64,000 bases of DNA from Hexactinellida sp. DTS-2022. Its lineage: Eukaryota; Porifera; Hexactinellida. Location: positions 4,837,501 to 4,901,500 of the forward strand of contig JAPNXP010000013.1 of assembly GCA_028753945.1 (NCBI GenBank). Direction: 5' to 3'. Numbering within the stretch: the stretch's first letter is position 1; every line of letters starts with the position of its first letter. Below the pieces are notes generated by a model. That model was not told the origin of the DNA, ran no database searches, and was given only the letters and a program-made list of their open reading frames with translations. Of this stretch, positions 42,737 to 54,147 are shown piece by piece. The translations under genes and the position numbers were made by a program.

Positions 42737-43409
42737 AACAACAATAGTACTACATAACTTTTAGCTATTTTACCCATTAAACAATTGCTCTTTCTCTCTC
42801 TACAAACTGAATTAATTCAACTATCGTTATTAGCTGCATTCCCTGCATGCCTTGAAGCCTCGATTGTGCTAGGCATGCAATTATACACAACGTCTAAATA
42901 TACGTATATTAGATTCTTATTAGTTTTTCCATCACATGTTAAATGTATGGGGCTTGGAAGACAATAAAATTTGTATAAGATAGCTCGATCTTTTGACGGA
43001 GTTTGTGATAAAGATTTTGCATACCAAGATGAACACATTTTGGTACTACCAGATGGCTAAACATGTTAGATAAATGTGAAATCTTAAAAATAAAAAGCAA
43101 TGAGAGTTTGGTCGTACACAGGAAGCCAGTATTAACCTGATTATTGAGTGTCAGTCAATGATTAGTGCTCTTATAGGAATTTCACATTTTTAAGTGGACA
43201 ATCAAAATAAAAATGTTCTAGCGAATTAGAGAACATAAATATAATTAAATTGAACTCTTCATTGTGAACTATGTGATTACGCCCTGAATATACATAATTA
43301 ATTTTAGAGATAAATAGTATAAAGTAAACAAATAGCATTAAAAGTTAAACAAAACAACAAAAGTTAATAGAGCTTCAATACAACATAGTACCTGTTTGTT
43401 TGCAAACAA
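42737..43409. other. Convergent spacer CHRAC1/HDAC11
   Basis: No convincing gene. A 73-codon minus-strand frame at 42817-43038 has no recognisable motif. AATAAAA at about 42964 and ATAAAAAG near 43090 may serve as polyadenylation signals. Confidence 0.45.
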
Positions 43410-45218
43410 TTATTTCAATAGACCTTTGCTTTGTAAATTAATAATACTGTCTGCCACAATTCGGCCTGTAATAGATTGATAACCTCCTGACGTCACCATT
43501 AGAATAGGAATAGCTTTCCCTCTACATTCTTCCCAAACTATTTCATCCCTGGTTATAACGCCTTCCCGTGTAATGTTAAGAGCACCAAGTCTGTCGTTAA
43601 TTAGTATATCAGTGCCGGCATTGTACAGCACCATATCTGGCTTGAATTCTGCCAGGGCTCGGGGGATAGCCTCGCGAAGGTGAGATAGGAATGTGACGTC
43701 ACCTGTCCCAGGCGCTAGTTCTATCTTCAGTTTAATCGCAGCTTTCGCTTCTCTATCCGCGGGGTAAATACCTCTGTAAGGAATAAGGTATAATGCGTTT
43801 ATAAGCTACCATAAGGTCGCAACAATAAAGTTAAACAAATTAAATATTTAATTTGTTGCATTGCTCAATGATGAATAACGAAATCCAACTCTGAATCAAA
43901 AGTGTGGATAATTTCTTCAACTGAGAGCATTTATTATCGACAAATAATGAATGAAAAAAATATTATTACTAATATCTCAACTAACACCTTTTCTAATGTA
44001 ATTTCAGGTGTTGTTAAAAAAATCATTTTATTGTGTCGACTACTACATAGTGGGCCAATTCTAATTCACTGTCTTGTTTAACTTCAAAAATTAACCTTTG
44101 CGAAGCCTGGTTTTATATTGAAAAGGTGTTAGCTGATATACTATAAGTAACACATATAATTAACCTGTTGTATACGTCCAGTATGTATACCCTATCATCG
44201 CCAATAAAGTCGGTTTCGTGTCCATTACCCTGATGTGCGTCCAGATCTATAATCATGACTTTCCTGACCAGCTCGGGCATGTGGTCGAACAGGTGGTGAA
44301 TGCAGATACTGATGTCTGCGTAGAAACAGAAGCCGCCTCCCAAATCCTTGGAGCAGTGGTGGAATCCGCCCCCCAGGTTTATGGCCCAGCCCCGCTCCAT
44401 CGCCAGCTTGCCGCCCAGAATAGTGCCGCCCGTCTAGGCAAACATAACCATGGATATCACAGAATAATAGTTAGTGTACAGCGATCATTGCAGTTGTAAT
44501 ACAGTGAACTAATACGTATTTCCTCGGGAATGGATAAGTACTTATTATTCGAATGTAATAGTTAGTTAAACAGAGTTTACTCTACATATAAATACATACT
44601 GGGATATAAACTTGGTAAAGAGATAGTACGTATTAACCCAGGTACCTTATACCCGAGTTCTACTGTATTATAATTCCCTGTCTACTTATGCGAACACATA
44701 ATTATGACCACTATACACGTATATCTGTTAATGGCACTAACCTGATATCTGATGGGAGTGAGTAGCACCTTCTGAACAATAAAGTTAGGAATAGCTGCTA
44801 CGGGGGGAATCTCTGCAATGCCCGCCACATTCAAGCTAACGGAAAGAGAGTCTATGTATCGCTTCGTGTGATGAGTCAGCAATTCTGTGTCGATAACTTC
44901 AAGCGGTTCCACGCTCTGAGCCTTATTAGCCAAGACACCCGCTTCCAAAAGGAACTTATAAATGTGTCCCCATTTCTGAGTGTCGAATGGATGTAGTTTC
45001 TCGAACCCAAAGAAACATATATCGTAAGCGGGAGAGTATATAATGGGCAGTTGAGAGGGCTTAATGTCCAGGTATAGTCTGGGGACTGAGGGTAGAGCTA
45101 CTGTCGGTTTTGACGTAGGTTCCGTACTAATTACTGGCTCCTTAACTGAGCTCATAATCCTGTGGTACAGTATAGCAGATATGACACAGACAGGAATGAT
45201 AAAATAACGATATTTCAT
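43410..45218 (-). CDS. HDAC11: Histone deacetylase 11
   Basis: Three in-phase GT-AG exons, 45218-44742, 44433-44165 and 43773-43410, give 369 residues (human 347). Class IV signatures are complete: FGFEKLHPFDTQKWGHIYKF, EIPPVAAIPNF, GWAINLGGGFHHCS with the HH pair, IIDLDAHQGNGHETDF (zinc-binding Asp/His), YNAGTDIL and VTSGGYQ. HDAC11 removes long-chain fatty acyl groups from lysine. A hydrophobic stretch at residues 4-19 (YFIIPVCVISAILYHRIM region) precedes the domain and could be a membrane anchor, which human HDAC11 lacks. The ATG at 45216-45218 is preceded by an in-frame TTG. Intron 1 carries a family B MITE. Confidence 0.95.
43965..44160. repeat. Dispersed repeat, family G, in HDAC11 intron 2
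   Basis: AACTAACACCTTTTCTAATG near 43979 and TTTATATTGAAAAGGTGTTA near 44110 form imperfect arms with AGGTGTTG between them. Similar to 27064 and 50265. Confidence 0.55.
44500..44667. repeat. MITE, family B, in HDAC11 intron 1
   Basis: Begins TACAGTGAACTAATACGTAT and ends ACCCGAGTTCTACTGTA. AAATACATACT, GGTAAAGAGATAGTACGTAT and the CCTCGGGAA motif recur in family B. Confidence 0.8.
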
Positions 45219-45404
45219 CAAATATCAAATTCTAAAAAGCACCAAACTTACTAGATTTAACATTAAATTATATCAATGATTTCCCATTGATACAATTAAT
45301 CATCATTTAATTTTAGAGCATCCCTTAATTTTAATACATACTAATAGAAAATAGTTAGAAATCACTAACAATTCTCACAATCTCCTATGGAACTAAACAG
45401 AAAG

Positions 45405-47149
45405 TTAGTCGGCACCCTCGTTATCAGATCCGCTGTCCTCATCAGCTGTTTCTAACCAATCTACCATTCGCTTCATGTTTTCCAGGAAAGTGCTTTTGCC
45501 CTTATCGAAGGGAACTTCGTAAAACCACTTGAGTATCGCTTCTTCTATGATGACGTCATGCAAATATAGCAGCAATACGATCTTATGGAACAACTGCATG
45601 AAGTCAACATTCTCATAACAGTAGTCTTGTAGCTTTATAAGGAACACCAGTTGAGATTCGCCCGTTAGAGTGAATTTCTGTAGAATGCACGCGTATATTT
45701 CCAGCTGAGACAATACGTATTCTGCCACTTGGTCTTCTGGCCAGTTCCATTCACGAGCGGGGACAATCACCCGCCAGAGCGTCCAACATATATCGTAGTC
45801 GGTGAGGTTCTTCTGTGCGTCTCTTGACACCTCCTCGAGCTCGTCCACGCTGGGTGTGTCGTGACTCATTAGCTCATCCAGCTTAGCTTTGAGCTCCTTC
45901 TTGTGGATATTCGTTACCTGTTAAGAGTTGTTAAACGATAGTGTATATTAACCAACTACAGTAGTACGAACACGGTTAATACAAACACTATTTCAGTACC
46001 CCTCAAAGCCTTTTCAATACTACAAATGATATTGGTTAATATGAATTCCGGATAAAGCGATGCATTTTGACGGTCTCTGGTGTTCCTACTAACGAGGTAT
46101 ACTATGTATACTATGTATATGCTCTATATGAACTTGTAGATAATTAATTGTTACTGTTACAGTTGAAACCGGGGTTTTTTTCTAACTAACTATTTATTTC
46201 TAAAAAAATCCAATTTTGCCCTATTTTCTATCGGTTTATTCTAACTATCGGATTTTTCTTACTTATTTCCATGCAAAGAATTGGTTAGAAATAACCGGTT
46301 TCCACTGTTATACGTACGTACCTGTATCCGTTGGAAGTCAGCTAGTGGCTGCAACTGGTGCTCTAGAAAGTGTTTCTGGAATTCTTTCGGAGAGCATTTG
46401 GATTGCGGGAAGAATCTGTCCAGTTTATCGTCCAGCTGAGATCTCCGTAGAACCATGCTCACCTGCGAAATGTCCTTCTCTAGCAACCAACTCCTGCAGA
46501 AGGAATTAGCGTCAAACCGTTAAATATACCATGGATATTAAGCAACAAATTTGTACTTGAATACTTGAGTTATGAAGTCGAGAGAGAGTCCCTCCTTCAC
46601 TAGGATTTCCGTGGTATATAGGTTGGTAAGAATACCAGCACTTAGCAAGTGGTTAGACAAGAAAAGTGCGGTTATTTTCGCAAGTTTAGACCGCTGTTCC
46701 TCATCAAACCGATTGATAAACTTCAGAATTTTCTTCATTTCTTCTTGCCATAGTTTCTCCAAATACTTGTATCTCCGTAGAATCTGTACAAACACGTTAT
46801 TGAACTCCTTTATGGAATCGAAGTTATCGATCTGTCCGAACACACACTTATCAGTAGTACCCGGCTGAATGGACCCCCCCTGGGCCAACACGCCCCCCAC
46901 TATAAGCAGGTCCAGGAGCACATCGTAGTACGTCCGATAGTTTAGTTTACCCCCCGCCTCTATAAGGAACTGGGCTATAGCAGTGTTGTCTACAGCTGAG
47001 CCCAAACCCAGGAGAATGGCATCTTTGAAACCGCTACGGTCGTACTTAACCACCTCGGTCCGCTTGCGGGACTTAACCTTGGGACCGGAGAGGGTGGGCT
47101 TAGCCTGGGCACTGCCTGGCGTAGGCTGCTGGTCTTTCTTATCACTCAT
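45405..47149 (-). CDS. BZW1/2: BZW / eIF5-mimic protein (5MP)
   Basis: Exons 47149-46557, 46493-46322 and 45917-45405 join in phase to 425 residues (human 419). The N-terminal half is a MIF4G-like/HEAT region (FLIEAGGKLNYRTYYDVLLD, RRYKYLEKLWQEEMKKIL, ILTNLYTTEILVKEGLS). The C-terminal W2 domain ends AILKWFYEVPFDKGKSTFLE, then KRMVDWLETADEDSGSDNE with an acidic/aromatic-box tail. Known 5MPs bind eIF2 and eIF3, compete with eIF5 and raise start-codon stringency. A single gene is expected outside vertebrates. Intron 2 holds MITEs at 45957 and 46158. Confidence 0.95.
45957..46106. repeat. MITE, family A (left end shortened), in BZW intron
   Basis: TACAGTAGTACGAACACGGT at the left lacks the ACCTCGTT segment. 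CTACTAACGAGGTATACTAT at the right. TTCAATACTACAAATGATAT is the reverse of the family A core. Confidence 0.75.
46158..46310. repeat. MITE, family D, in BZW intron
   Basis: TTACAGTTGAAACCGGGGTT at the left and ATAACCGGTTTCCACTGTTA at the right make clear inverted ends. CTAACTATCGGATTTTTCTT matches the 28744 copy. Confidence 0.8.
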
Positions 47150-47208
47150 TGTTTCTTATACAAAGATACTTTATACAGAATTAATATAGTATACGTACTT
47201 ACTAATAC

Positions 47209-47379
47209 AGTCAGGTCTGCTTATGTGAACAATTTTTAGTCTGCTTAAATGAACGAAAATTACTTTTACAAGCCCTCCCAATTTAACAACTTACATAGGA
47301 TTTGTATTAAGTTGAGTTCGTTATTATGAAGTCTCTTTATTCCCTTGAATGTTCCAAAATAAAATAACCTGACTGCATG
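47209..47379. repeat. MITE-like element with CAGTCAGGT ends
   Basis: Starts ACAGTCAGGTCTGCTTATGT and ends AAATAACCTGACTG, a 9-base perfect terminal inversion. GTCTGCTTAAATGAACG repeats inside. It lies between BZW and PCID2. Confidence 0.7.
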
Positions 47380-47411
47380 CGTGGAGAGAACTTTAATAAA
47401 TAATTAAATCA

Positions 47412-48602
47412 CTAACTAATGTTTGGAAACGGGTTCTGCTTGCTAACCACTACCTTCTGGTGCTGCTGTGATATGTACCCCCTGACCAGGTCGCCCTGAA
47501 TGAGGTTAGCAATCACGCAGTGCGCCAGGTCTATATCGGCCTCCTCCCCCTCTGTCTCTCCCAACTTCAGCGCCGATAGAAACGCGTCTATCGGCATCAT
47601 GGAGGTGCCCAACAATAGCCACACTCGCTTAAACAGATTCCTGTAAGCTAGCAAGCGTAGCTTCTCAACTAACAGGAATATACCCGAGCGGATAAAGAAT
47701 ATTTGCTGTTGGTGAGTAGTGTGTGAGAACAGCTTTATATTGCCAGTTGTCACAGCCTCAACCAAACTACTGAACTGAGTTAGTTTATACTTTTCTAGCA
47801 GCTTAGAGGCTGGCATTACCCCACTCAATATCTTGAGGGGAATAAGGTAGATTAAGATCAGCTGTTTGTTCTTGAATTGTGACCTGTCACACTCTACAAA
47901 TGCTTTGTCCATGCATCCGACTGCGTTCTTAAAATCTCCATCTAGGATCCGCTTCCTGCCCAGGAAATATAGGTACGTAACGTGGTCAGCTCGCGTAACT
48001 TTATCCTCAATGCTGAACTTCTCCACAGTGCGTATTAGCGGCACACACAAGTGCAGCTGGTTTATCTTAAAGTAGAACTTGAACAGCTGATTGATCAGAA
48101 ACAGGATGCTACTCTTCCGGTTAGTGTCGCTCTCCTGTCTACAGTATTGCACGCAGGAGCGGAACAACTCTCTCAGCTGTTCGATAACTTTTTCCAGCAA
48201 CAACCCGGGTTTAGTCTTCTTCTCGACAGCCAGGATTTTATCGGCTTTATACGACACAATTCTGAGATTAAGTACGATCCCCTGCATCATTGGGAGGGCC
48301 CAGGCTTCGGACGCCTGTTCATGCAGCTTGATGTACAGCTGCAGCATTTGTAGCTGCGCCTCGAAACCTTCGTAGTACTTCTTAGCGTACAGCGCGTGTA
48401 GGCAGTCCAGGTGGCAAACGGTTAGGTTGCTGAGAGGCGACGCGAGGTACTGCGAACACTTGGCTCGGTAGTTGTCCGCTACAATGCCGCGAGAGTGGGC
48501 GTGCGCGTCATCAATGGAGAGGAGCGCGCGACACTTGTCCCCATTGTTCTGGTCCCATGCCGTGCGTAGCTGGTGCAGGTAGGAATCAATGGAGTAGGAC
48601 AT
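47412..48602 (-). CDS. PCID2: PCID2, PCI-domain subunit of TREX-2
   Basis: The 396-residue intronless product matches human PCID2 (399) end to end. ENWALP-like EAWALPMMQGIVLNLRI, LFLINQLFKFYFKINQLHLC and VTYLYFLGRKRILDGDFKNA form the helical repeats. IFFIRSGIFLLVEKLRLLAY and NLFKRVWLL lead into the PCI winged helix, ending GYISQQHQKVVVSKQNPFP. Known PCID2 (yeast Thp1) works with GANP, SEM1 and ENY2 at nuclear pores in mRNA export. Confidence 0.96.
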   Translation of the reverse strand: MSYSIDSYLHQLRTAWDQNNGDKCRALLSIDDAHAHSRGIVADNYRAKCSQYLASPLSNLTVCHLDCLHALYAKKYYEGFEAQLQMLQLYIKLHEQASEAWALPMMQGIVLNLRIVSYKADKILAVEKKTKPGLLLEKVIEQLRELFRSCVQYCRQESDTNRKSSILFLINQLFKFYFKINQLHLCVPLIRTVEKFSIEDKVTRADHVTYLYFLGRKRILDGDFKNAVGCMDKAFVECDRSQFKNKQLILIYLIPLKILSGVMPASKLLEKYKLTQFSSLVEAVTTGNIKLFSHTTHQQQIFFIRSGIFLLVEKLRLLAYRNLFKRVWLLLGTSMMPIDAFLSALKLGETEGEEADIDLAHCVIANLIQGDLVRGYISQQHQKVVVSKQNPFPNIS

Positions 48603-49056
48603 AATGAATGGGAACTGTTATAACTGTGTGGACGACTTATTGGGAATAAATTGTACGTTTATATTTTGATATTATAGGAATAGAATAACAAATTATAATT
48701 TTGTATCCCATAATTATCGATCAACTTATGTTCATAATTAAATAACTTATTAGTGAGTATGCCTGTTGTATTGTGAATGCTAATCGTACATTAATTCGTT
48801 TATTCGGAATATTATTACCTTTTCGATACATTACTGTCCAAACTAAAGCTAAAAATAAGACTGAGAAATAAGCTGGGATACAGAAAGGGAGTATGGAAGT
48901 GCTTTTATTTACAAATCAATAAACTAGCATATTATATCTACAGAGTTCCAAGAGTAGCAATTCGCGTTAGAAAATCGACGAATACTCATAATTAAAATGC
49001 CAATTAGAGCTATTACTATAAATAGCATGTATGCTCACAGCTCAGAGCAGTGAATA
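48603..49056. other. Spacer PCID2/ATG4
   Basis: AT-rich, containing the PCID2 promoter side and the ATG4 3' end. Nothing further seen. Confidence 0.5.
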
Positions 49057-52000
49057 CTAAGTAAACGAAACCACAACGTAATCGTCATCCTCTGGAACTG
49101 AGTCAGAATCTAAAGGACGGAAATCTGGATTCTCAAAGAAGTCCTCTGTCACGAGGTGCGAAGTGGTGGAAGAACTGTTGTTGGACTTTTGTGAATTTTT
49201 CCTTTCGAGTCTCACAATGTGACTTATTGGCATTGACATGGATAGTCTGTTGTTTTCTTCTTTCTCCATTATAGAGAACATGTGGTAGAGCTGAGATTTG
49301 ACCGTGCCCAGGATCTGACGTATAAATCGTAAACAAGAAACAAGACACAATATTTGATAACTAAATACAGTAGAACCTCGTTAATTAATTAATTAATACG
49401 AACACAGTTAATACAAACTCCGGATAAAGCGAACACATTTTTGCCGTCCGTTGGTGTTCGTATTAACGAGGTTCTACAATAGTTTCCTTTTCATAAAAAT
49501 GGATTTATTAGTGTTCCTGTATAAAGACTAACAGGGTGTAATACCATAACTAATGAGAATAACAGAAGCTAATAATTATTGCTAACTCACTGAATAAGCT
49601 TGTTCACAGAAGTCTAGGAATTCAGGATAATTCCTGCAGTAGAATCCGATGGTTGAGGAGGGATCCAGTTTTGAGCTGGCCAGCTTTTTAGGAGTCGAAC
49701 AATGATAAGTCTAACATAGAAGTACGTAATAAGTTATCCCACGCAGCAGGCAATAACTGTAGGAGGTTGCACTGTAGTTTATATCTTATCTAACATTCGG
49801 AAGCTAGTCTCTTCTCAAATATAAATGCGGTTTTTATTCCCCCATCACTTTAATACAATACGGACGAACAAACAAACAAACAAACAACACCAATGGAGTT
49901 TGAATAACATAGATTGTTGTGTACTTACGTGATACTCTCTGTTTATGTTCTTCACAAGTGTCTGGGAAACATGGGGATCCAGACATATCAGAGAATCCCC
50001 TACAAACACAAACGAAATATAAATCCAAGAAATTTCGGAATTTTACAGACAAAAAATATTCATTTTTTAGTTATGGCAAACATTTTATTTTATTATATAC
50101 AGCAATACCTTGATAGTATAGTTTAAAGATAGTTGAATTGAAATATTTTCAAAATATTTTAACTAACTGTCTCTTTATTTATTTGTTTAAATAGAAGAAA
50201 TTTGGGAATTTTGCAGACAAAAAAATATTTTTTTTTTAGGCATGGCAAGCCATTTATTTATTTATTTATATTTGCGAAGCCGGGTTATATAAGAAAGGTG
50301 TTGGCCTATATATAAGTATGTAATTCCATAAAACAACACAGTTGGCTACGTATTTAATAATTAAATAAAACCTTGAAATCCTAGGAAGTAGAGAGAATGC
50401 TTCGGTTTGCCTCCAATCATCCCGAGGGAGAAAGGCAGAGCTAAGAATTGCTACAAAAGAGAAAATGTGAGAAGAATAGTTTGTAATGGAAGCCAGGGTT
50501 TATGGGATGATCACATCCAATTTCTGGTGAGAGAACAAACAGATCAACATTTAGGGATTTATAAAATTAAATTCCAATCACATTACCAGATAATCTAAGA
50601 AAAGCCAGTCTCTTGGCTTTAATTAATTAATTAATTAATAAGTTAATAAACACGTACCTTGACACAGTGTGCATATTCTAAGTTGAAACTCTCCTTCCCT
50701 AATCGCACTGGAATGTAGATAATAATCCCAGTTTGGGAATCCCCCTGCGGACAATTCTCATTCACATTCATAAGTCCAGCCACCTCGTTCTTGTATACTA
50801 ATAACAAAACAATTCAAACAACTAATACAGAGCATTACTTAAATGCTATAATAAACTTGTAAATACAGTTAACTGTTATAACGAAGTGCTTGGGACCTTT
50901 AAATTCCTTCGTTATATCCGGATATTCGTTATAAGCGGATAATAATTAAGGCATTTAGTGCTCTGGATGGAAATCTCTATTTTGTTATAAGCGTATACGT
51001 ACTTGGTTATAACGGGAGTTTCCTGTACTATAATAATATAAGATCGCTTACTAGTGCAGTCTCTGGCTATATAGATCTGTATATTATCGAATCGTTCGGG
51101 ATGATAATGCTTCGCTTCACAAAGTGCATCTCTAAAAGGGAACATGTAAACAACAACTACAACAACATGCAACAACAACAAACAAAGAAATAAACAAACC
51201 TCAGAACAAAACAGACTTGAGAGGGCCCATACCAATCTCCCGGTTTCTTTCCACTAACATTCCCTATTCTACACAGATTGTGTATCGAGAACGGATACTC
51301 GCTACCCGGCATATCTAAGAACCACTTCAGTATCTGGTTGTGTTCCCGCATTCCTTTGTCATCAGTGGTATCCAGGCGCCAGTCCCGCCCCATGGAATGC
51401 GCCATGAGTCCGTTAGCCAGCATCATTTGTCCGGTTCGGATCATGCAGCCCCATCCACAGTCCGACGTGAGAACTGAGCCGTCGAGGGGAGCGAAGTTCT
51501 TCCGATAGGTTATCCAGATTCTGGTCTGGAAGTCTCGTACGAACTCTACCAGGTGGTTAGGCAGCATGTCCGAGTCGTCGAGCTTGCCTCCGATCTGTCG
51601 ACACGTGTGTTCTATAAAGCCATTATAACACAACCACATAGTTAACGAGTCTACTGTACTCATTATAACAAAACCATAAAATTAACGAGAGTCTACTGTA
51701 CTCACTAAGCATGTTATAACACAACCATATAAGAAGCTATAAAGTGTACAGTGGACTTCGTAATAGGAACATGGATAAGGTGAATAAGGTTTAATTCGCC
51801 TTGCCTATACAAAGGCATACAAGTGACTCCGGTTAACTTAAGATTTGGATGGTCCCTTGGTGTTCCTATTAACGAGAGTCTATACCACTTGACATATTAT
51901 AACACAACCATATAAGGAGGTATACTCACTAATGGGTGGGTTTATGTCCATGTAGTGCTCTCCCATAAGCCAGATGGGTCGGTCTGAGAAGTGCGCTTTA

Positions 52001-52938
52001 TGCTTGGTGGGCATAGCTATAGGAATAGAGTTATTAATAAATTGGGGCTGTTAAAACGTTATGTAAACTAAAAATCCCGAAAGTTAGATATTACCCATGC
52101 TTTGCTTTTTGGTCATTTTGTTAAAAATCAAGAAATGATCGTTTGTCACACGTTGACTAACCCCCCCCCCCTACCCCTTGGAAGCATTACGTTCCCTGTT
52201 CCGACATAACTCACAGTGCTTGAAGCTGTACCAAGAGGTGATAACAGCTGTTTTCCAGTGAGACGGGTCCAGAGACATTGACTGAGACCTGTTGAGCGGC
52301 TTGCTCTTCTTGCTCTTCGGTCGGACCGCACAGCTGTTATTCTCTAGACCGGGATCCGGCTTCTCCGCGACCGGCTGTCTCGTGACCGGGTCCGGCCGGA
52401 AAGTGGGGCCTAGGCTCTCGAAGGCTGTCAGGGAGCAGGAGAGATAGGGATCCGGGTTATACTCGGGCAGGTAGCTGTAGGCGTTCGCGTAGAGAGTGTT
52501 CTCGCGGGAGTTTGGTGTCGTGATGGATCCGATCGAGGCCTGGACAACTGAGTAGCTGCGCTCCCTAGGCCTGTACCCGTTGGAATCGGATTCGAACACG
52601 AGACCGTAGTCCCTCTCCAGGATAGCAGAAGTTAGGTTCTCGTAGGGACTGGTCCCGTACTGACCGGTGTCCTTCATGAGAGTGGAGCCACTCGTGTCCA
52701 GGTTGTCATTCGGATCTGGGATGGGAATGGAGAGAGCAGAGATAGACTTAGGATAGCTGGTAGAATTGCCGTATGCAGTGACCTGTAGTGAGGATAGAGT
52801 AGGGATGTTCGTATCCTTTTCGGAGAGAACCTGGTTTGTATAGTCCATCTCTCTCGATCCCATCTCCACTGTGAAAGCTGCCATCATTATAAAGGAAGAG
52901 CTCCCTCTCTGGAGGGGCAACACGAATAAATCAGTCAT
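49057..52938 (-). CDS. ATG4: Autophagy cysteine protease ATG4 (C/D-like) with long N-terminus
   Basis: Nine in-phase exons: 52938-52215, 52016-51930, 51611-51200, 51131-51052, 50797-50658, 50450-50372, 49999-49929, 49710-49591, 49314-49057; 656 residues. The first 240 residues are Ser/Asn/Pro-rich and disordered. HWKTAVITSWYSFKH begins the ATG4 fold. SDCGWGCMIRTGQMMLANG carries the catalytic Cys, SGKKPGDWYGPSQV the regulatory loop, and DSLICLDPHVSQ the Asp and His. The tail ends PEDDDYVVVSFT, an acidic-flanked YxxV motif like the C-terminal LIR of ATG4B. Known ATG4 trims and delipidates ATG8. TWNN-like start and two-part layout fit ATG4C/D. Introns contain four repeat insertions. Confidence 0.94.
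49366..49480. repeat. MITE, family A (internally deleted), ATG4 intron 8
   Basis: TACAGTAGAACCTCGTTAAT at the left and TATTAACGAGGTTCTACAAT at the right, about 115 bases. The GGCTTTGAAGGGGACTGAAA core is missing. Confidence 0.8.
50029..50265 (+). pseudogene. Fragment of O-fucosyltransferase 3' end inside a duplicated segment
   Basis: In ATG4 intron 6, 50080-50185 matches the reverse complement of 3545-3640. ATTATATACAGCAATACCTT, GATAGTATAGTTT and AAAATATTTTAACTAACTGT then CTC are nearly the same. One frame encodes YYIQQYLDSIV versus YYIQHYLDSIV at the O-fucosyltransferase C-terminus. It is flanked by two copies of an AGAAATTTxGGAATTTTxCA, GACAAAAAA...TTTTAGxxATGGCAA unit (50029-50095 and 50194-50260). 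A truncated insertion, not a gene. Confidence 0.8.
50864..51027. repeat. MITE, family C, ATG4 intron 4
   Basis: TACAGTTAACTGTTATAACG at the left and GTTATAACGGGAGTTTCCTG at the right. GTGCTTGGGACCTTTAAATT and TAAGCGGATAATAA also occur in the copies at 21126 and 30361. Confidence 0.85.
51747..51889. repeat. MITE, family A variant, ATG4 intron 2
   Basis: TACAGTGGACTTCGTAATAG at the left and CCTATTAACGAGAGTCTATA at the right; GGTCCCTTGGTGTTCCTATT is shared with the family. Before it, ATAACACAACCATATAA repeats at about 51624, 51717 and 51899. Confidence 0.7.
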
Positions 52939-53772
52939 AAGAAACTCATTAGTTATTAGTTATTTCTTATTTATACGATTGATAATTATCGCTAGAACGC
53001 GTATAAGTCATGCCCAAGTTCAAGAGCACTCAATAGTTATGGCTTATATTATGTCCCTGTCAAAAGCGTTATGTAAAATGCAGAGGGAAACAAAGGAAAT
53101 TTCCTATATTTATTAGAGTTGCAACAAGAAGCGCTATACTATATGTAGGAAGTTTAACGATGGTGGTGAGTGAATGTAACAGATTGTACAACTTGTGAAT
53201 TACAATTATTCATTCAATTTATAGGTAGAAGAAGAAGAGAGATATGTTGCAAACTTCCTATAATTGTGATTTTTTATTCAAATACAACAAATTTACAAAT
53301 AATTAGACTGTAAAACAGTGATTTGGAATATAAACCATGGACATAACCAATTGCTTGCCAGAGTTAGTAATTGAATGACTAGAAGAAGATTTTATAAGTG
53401 AAATTCACAGATCAGAAATAAAATTAAATGGACTCGAATCACTATACCCAGTATTTACATGTGGGATAATATAATGTAGGTTTAGGACTTTAGGTTAAGC
53501 TAATTAGGAATGGAACAAACGAGTAATTGCGAAGCCTGATGCTAATTGAATAATGATGCCAGAAACAATTGATAAAAGCAGATAAGGAAAACAGTTTGCT
53601 ACCTTATAACGCGCAATAAAGACTGAATCTCTGAAATTAAACTTATGAGTGTATGCATGTCTCAGTATAATAACAAATTAACATCTGTGCATGTTGTAAT
53701 TATTCTAATTAATAAATTAACAAACTAGCATTTAAGTAGGTATATGTATTATAAATTAATGAATCACTAATT
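52939..53772. other. Spacer upstream of ATG4, downstream of OST4
   Basis: About 830 bases with no supported gene. It includes the ATG4 promoter side. No MITE terminus identified. Confidence 0.5.
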
Positions 53773-53889
53773 CTATTGAGATATCTTTTTCTGAGCAGAG
53801 GCTACGATGAAATGGTAGAGTAGGACCAGAAGGAATACCGTCACGCCCAGGACATTGGCGAACACCGCGAGTTGGACGTCTGTAATCAT
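53773..53889 (-). CDS. OST4: Oligosaccharyltransferase subunit OST4 (38 residues)
   Basis: A very short ORF. It encodes [20 protein letters not shown], then [18 protein letters not shown] and a TAG stop. The N-terminus is almost identical to animal OST4, a single-span mini-protein that stabilises the STT3-containing oligosaccharyltransferase in the ER membrane. The single membrane helix covers about residues 8-31. Intronless. The ATG is at 53887-53889. Confidence 0.96.
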   Translation of the reverse strand: MITDVQLAVFANVLGVTVFLLVLLYHFIVASAQKKISQ

Positions 53890-54147
53890 TTCCACAATCT
53901 CAGTACAACTAATTTAATACAAATATTTAGTCCGACTACACATTTTGAGCTAAAATAAGGAAAGTAAAAGATGATAACCAATTATATAACTATAGAATTA
54001 AGCCTAAAACCAATGTAATTATTAGGTCCTATGAGACATCTAATTAACCTCCAAAACATGGGATCTGACTGTATACAATTTCAGCAGTAAATGTATTCAT
54101 ATATATTGTCTATATAGTATACCAAAAGTACAAAATAAGAAGTCTTA

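Noticed and set aside
42817..43038. 73-codon minus-strand ORF
   Set aside because: No start context, domain or conserved motif; expected by chance in a 670-base spacer.
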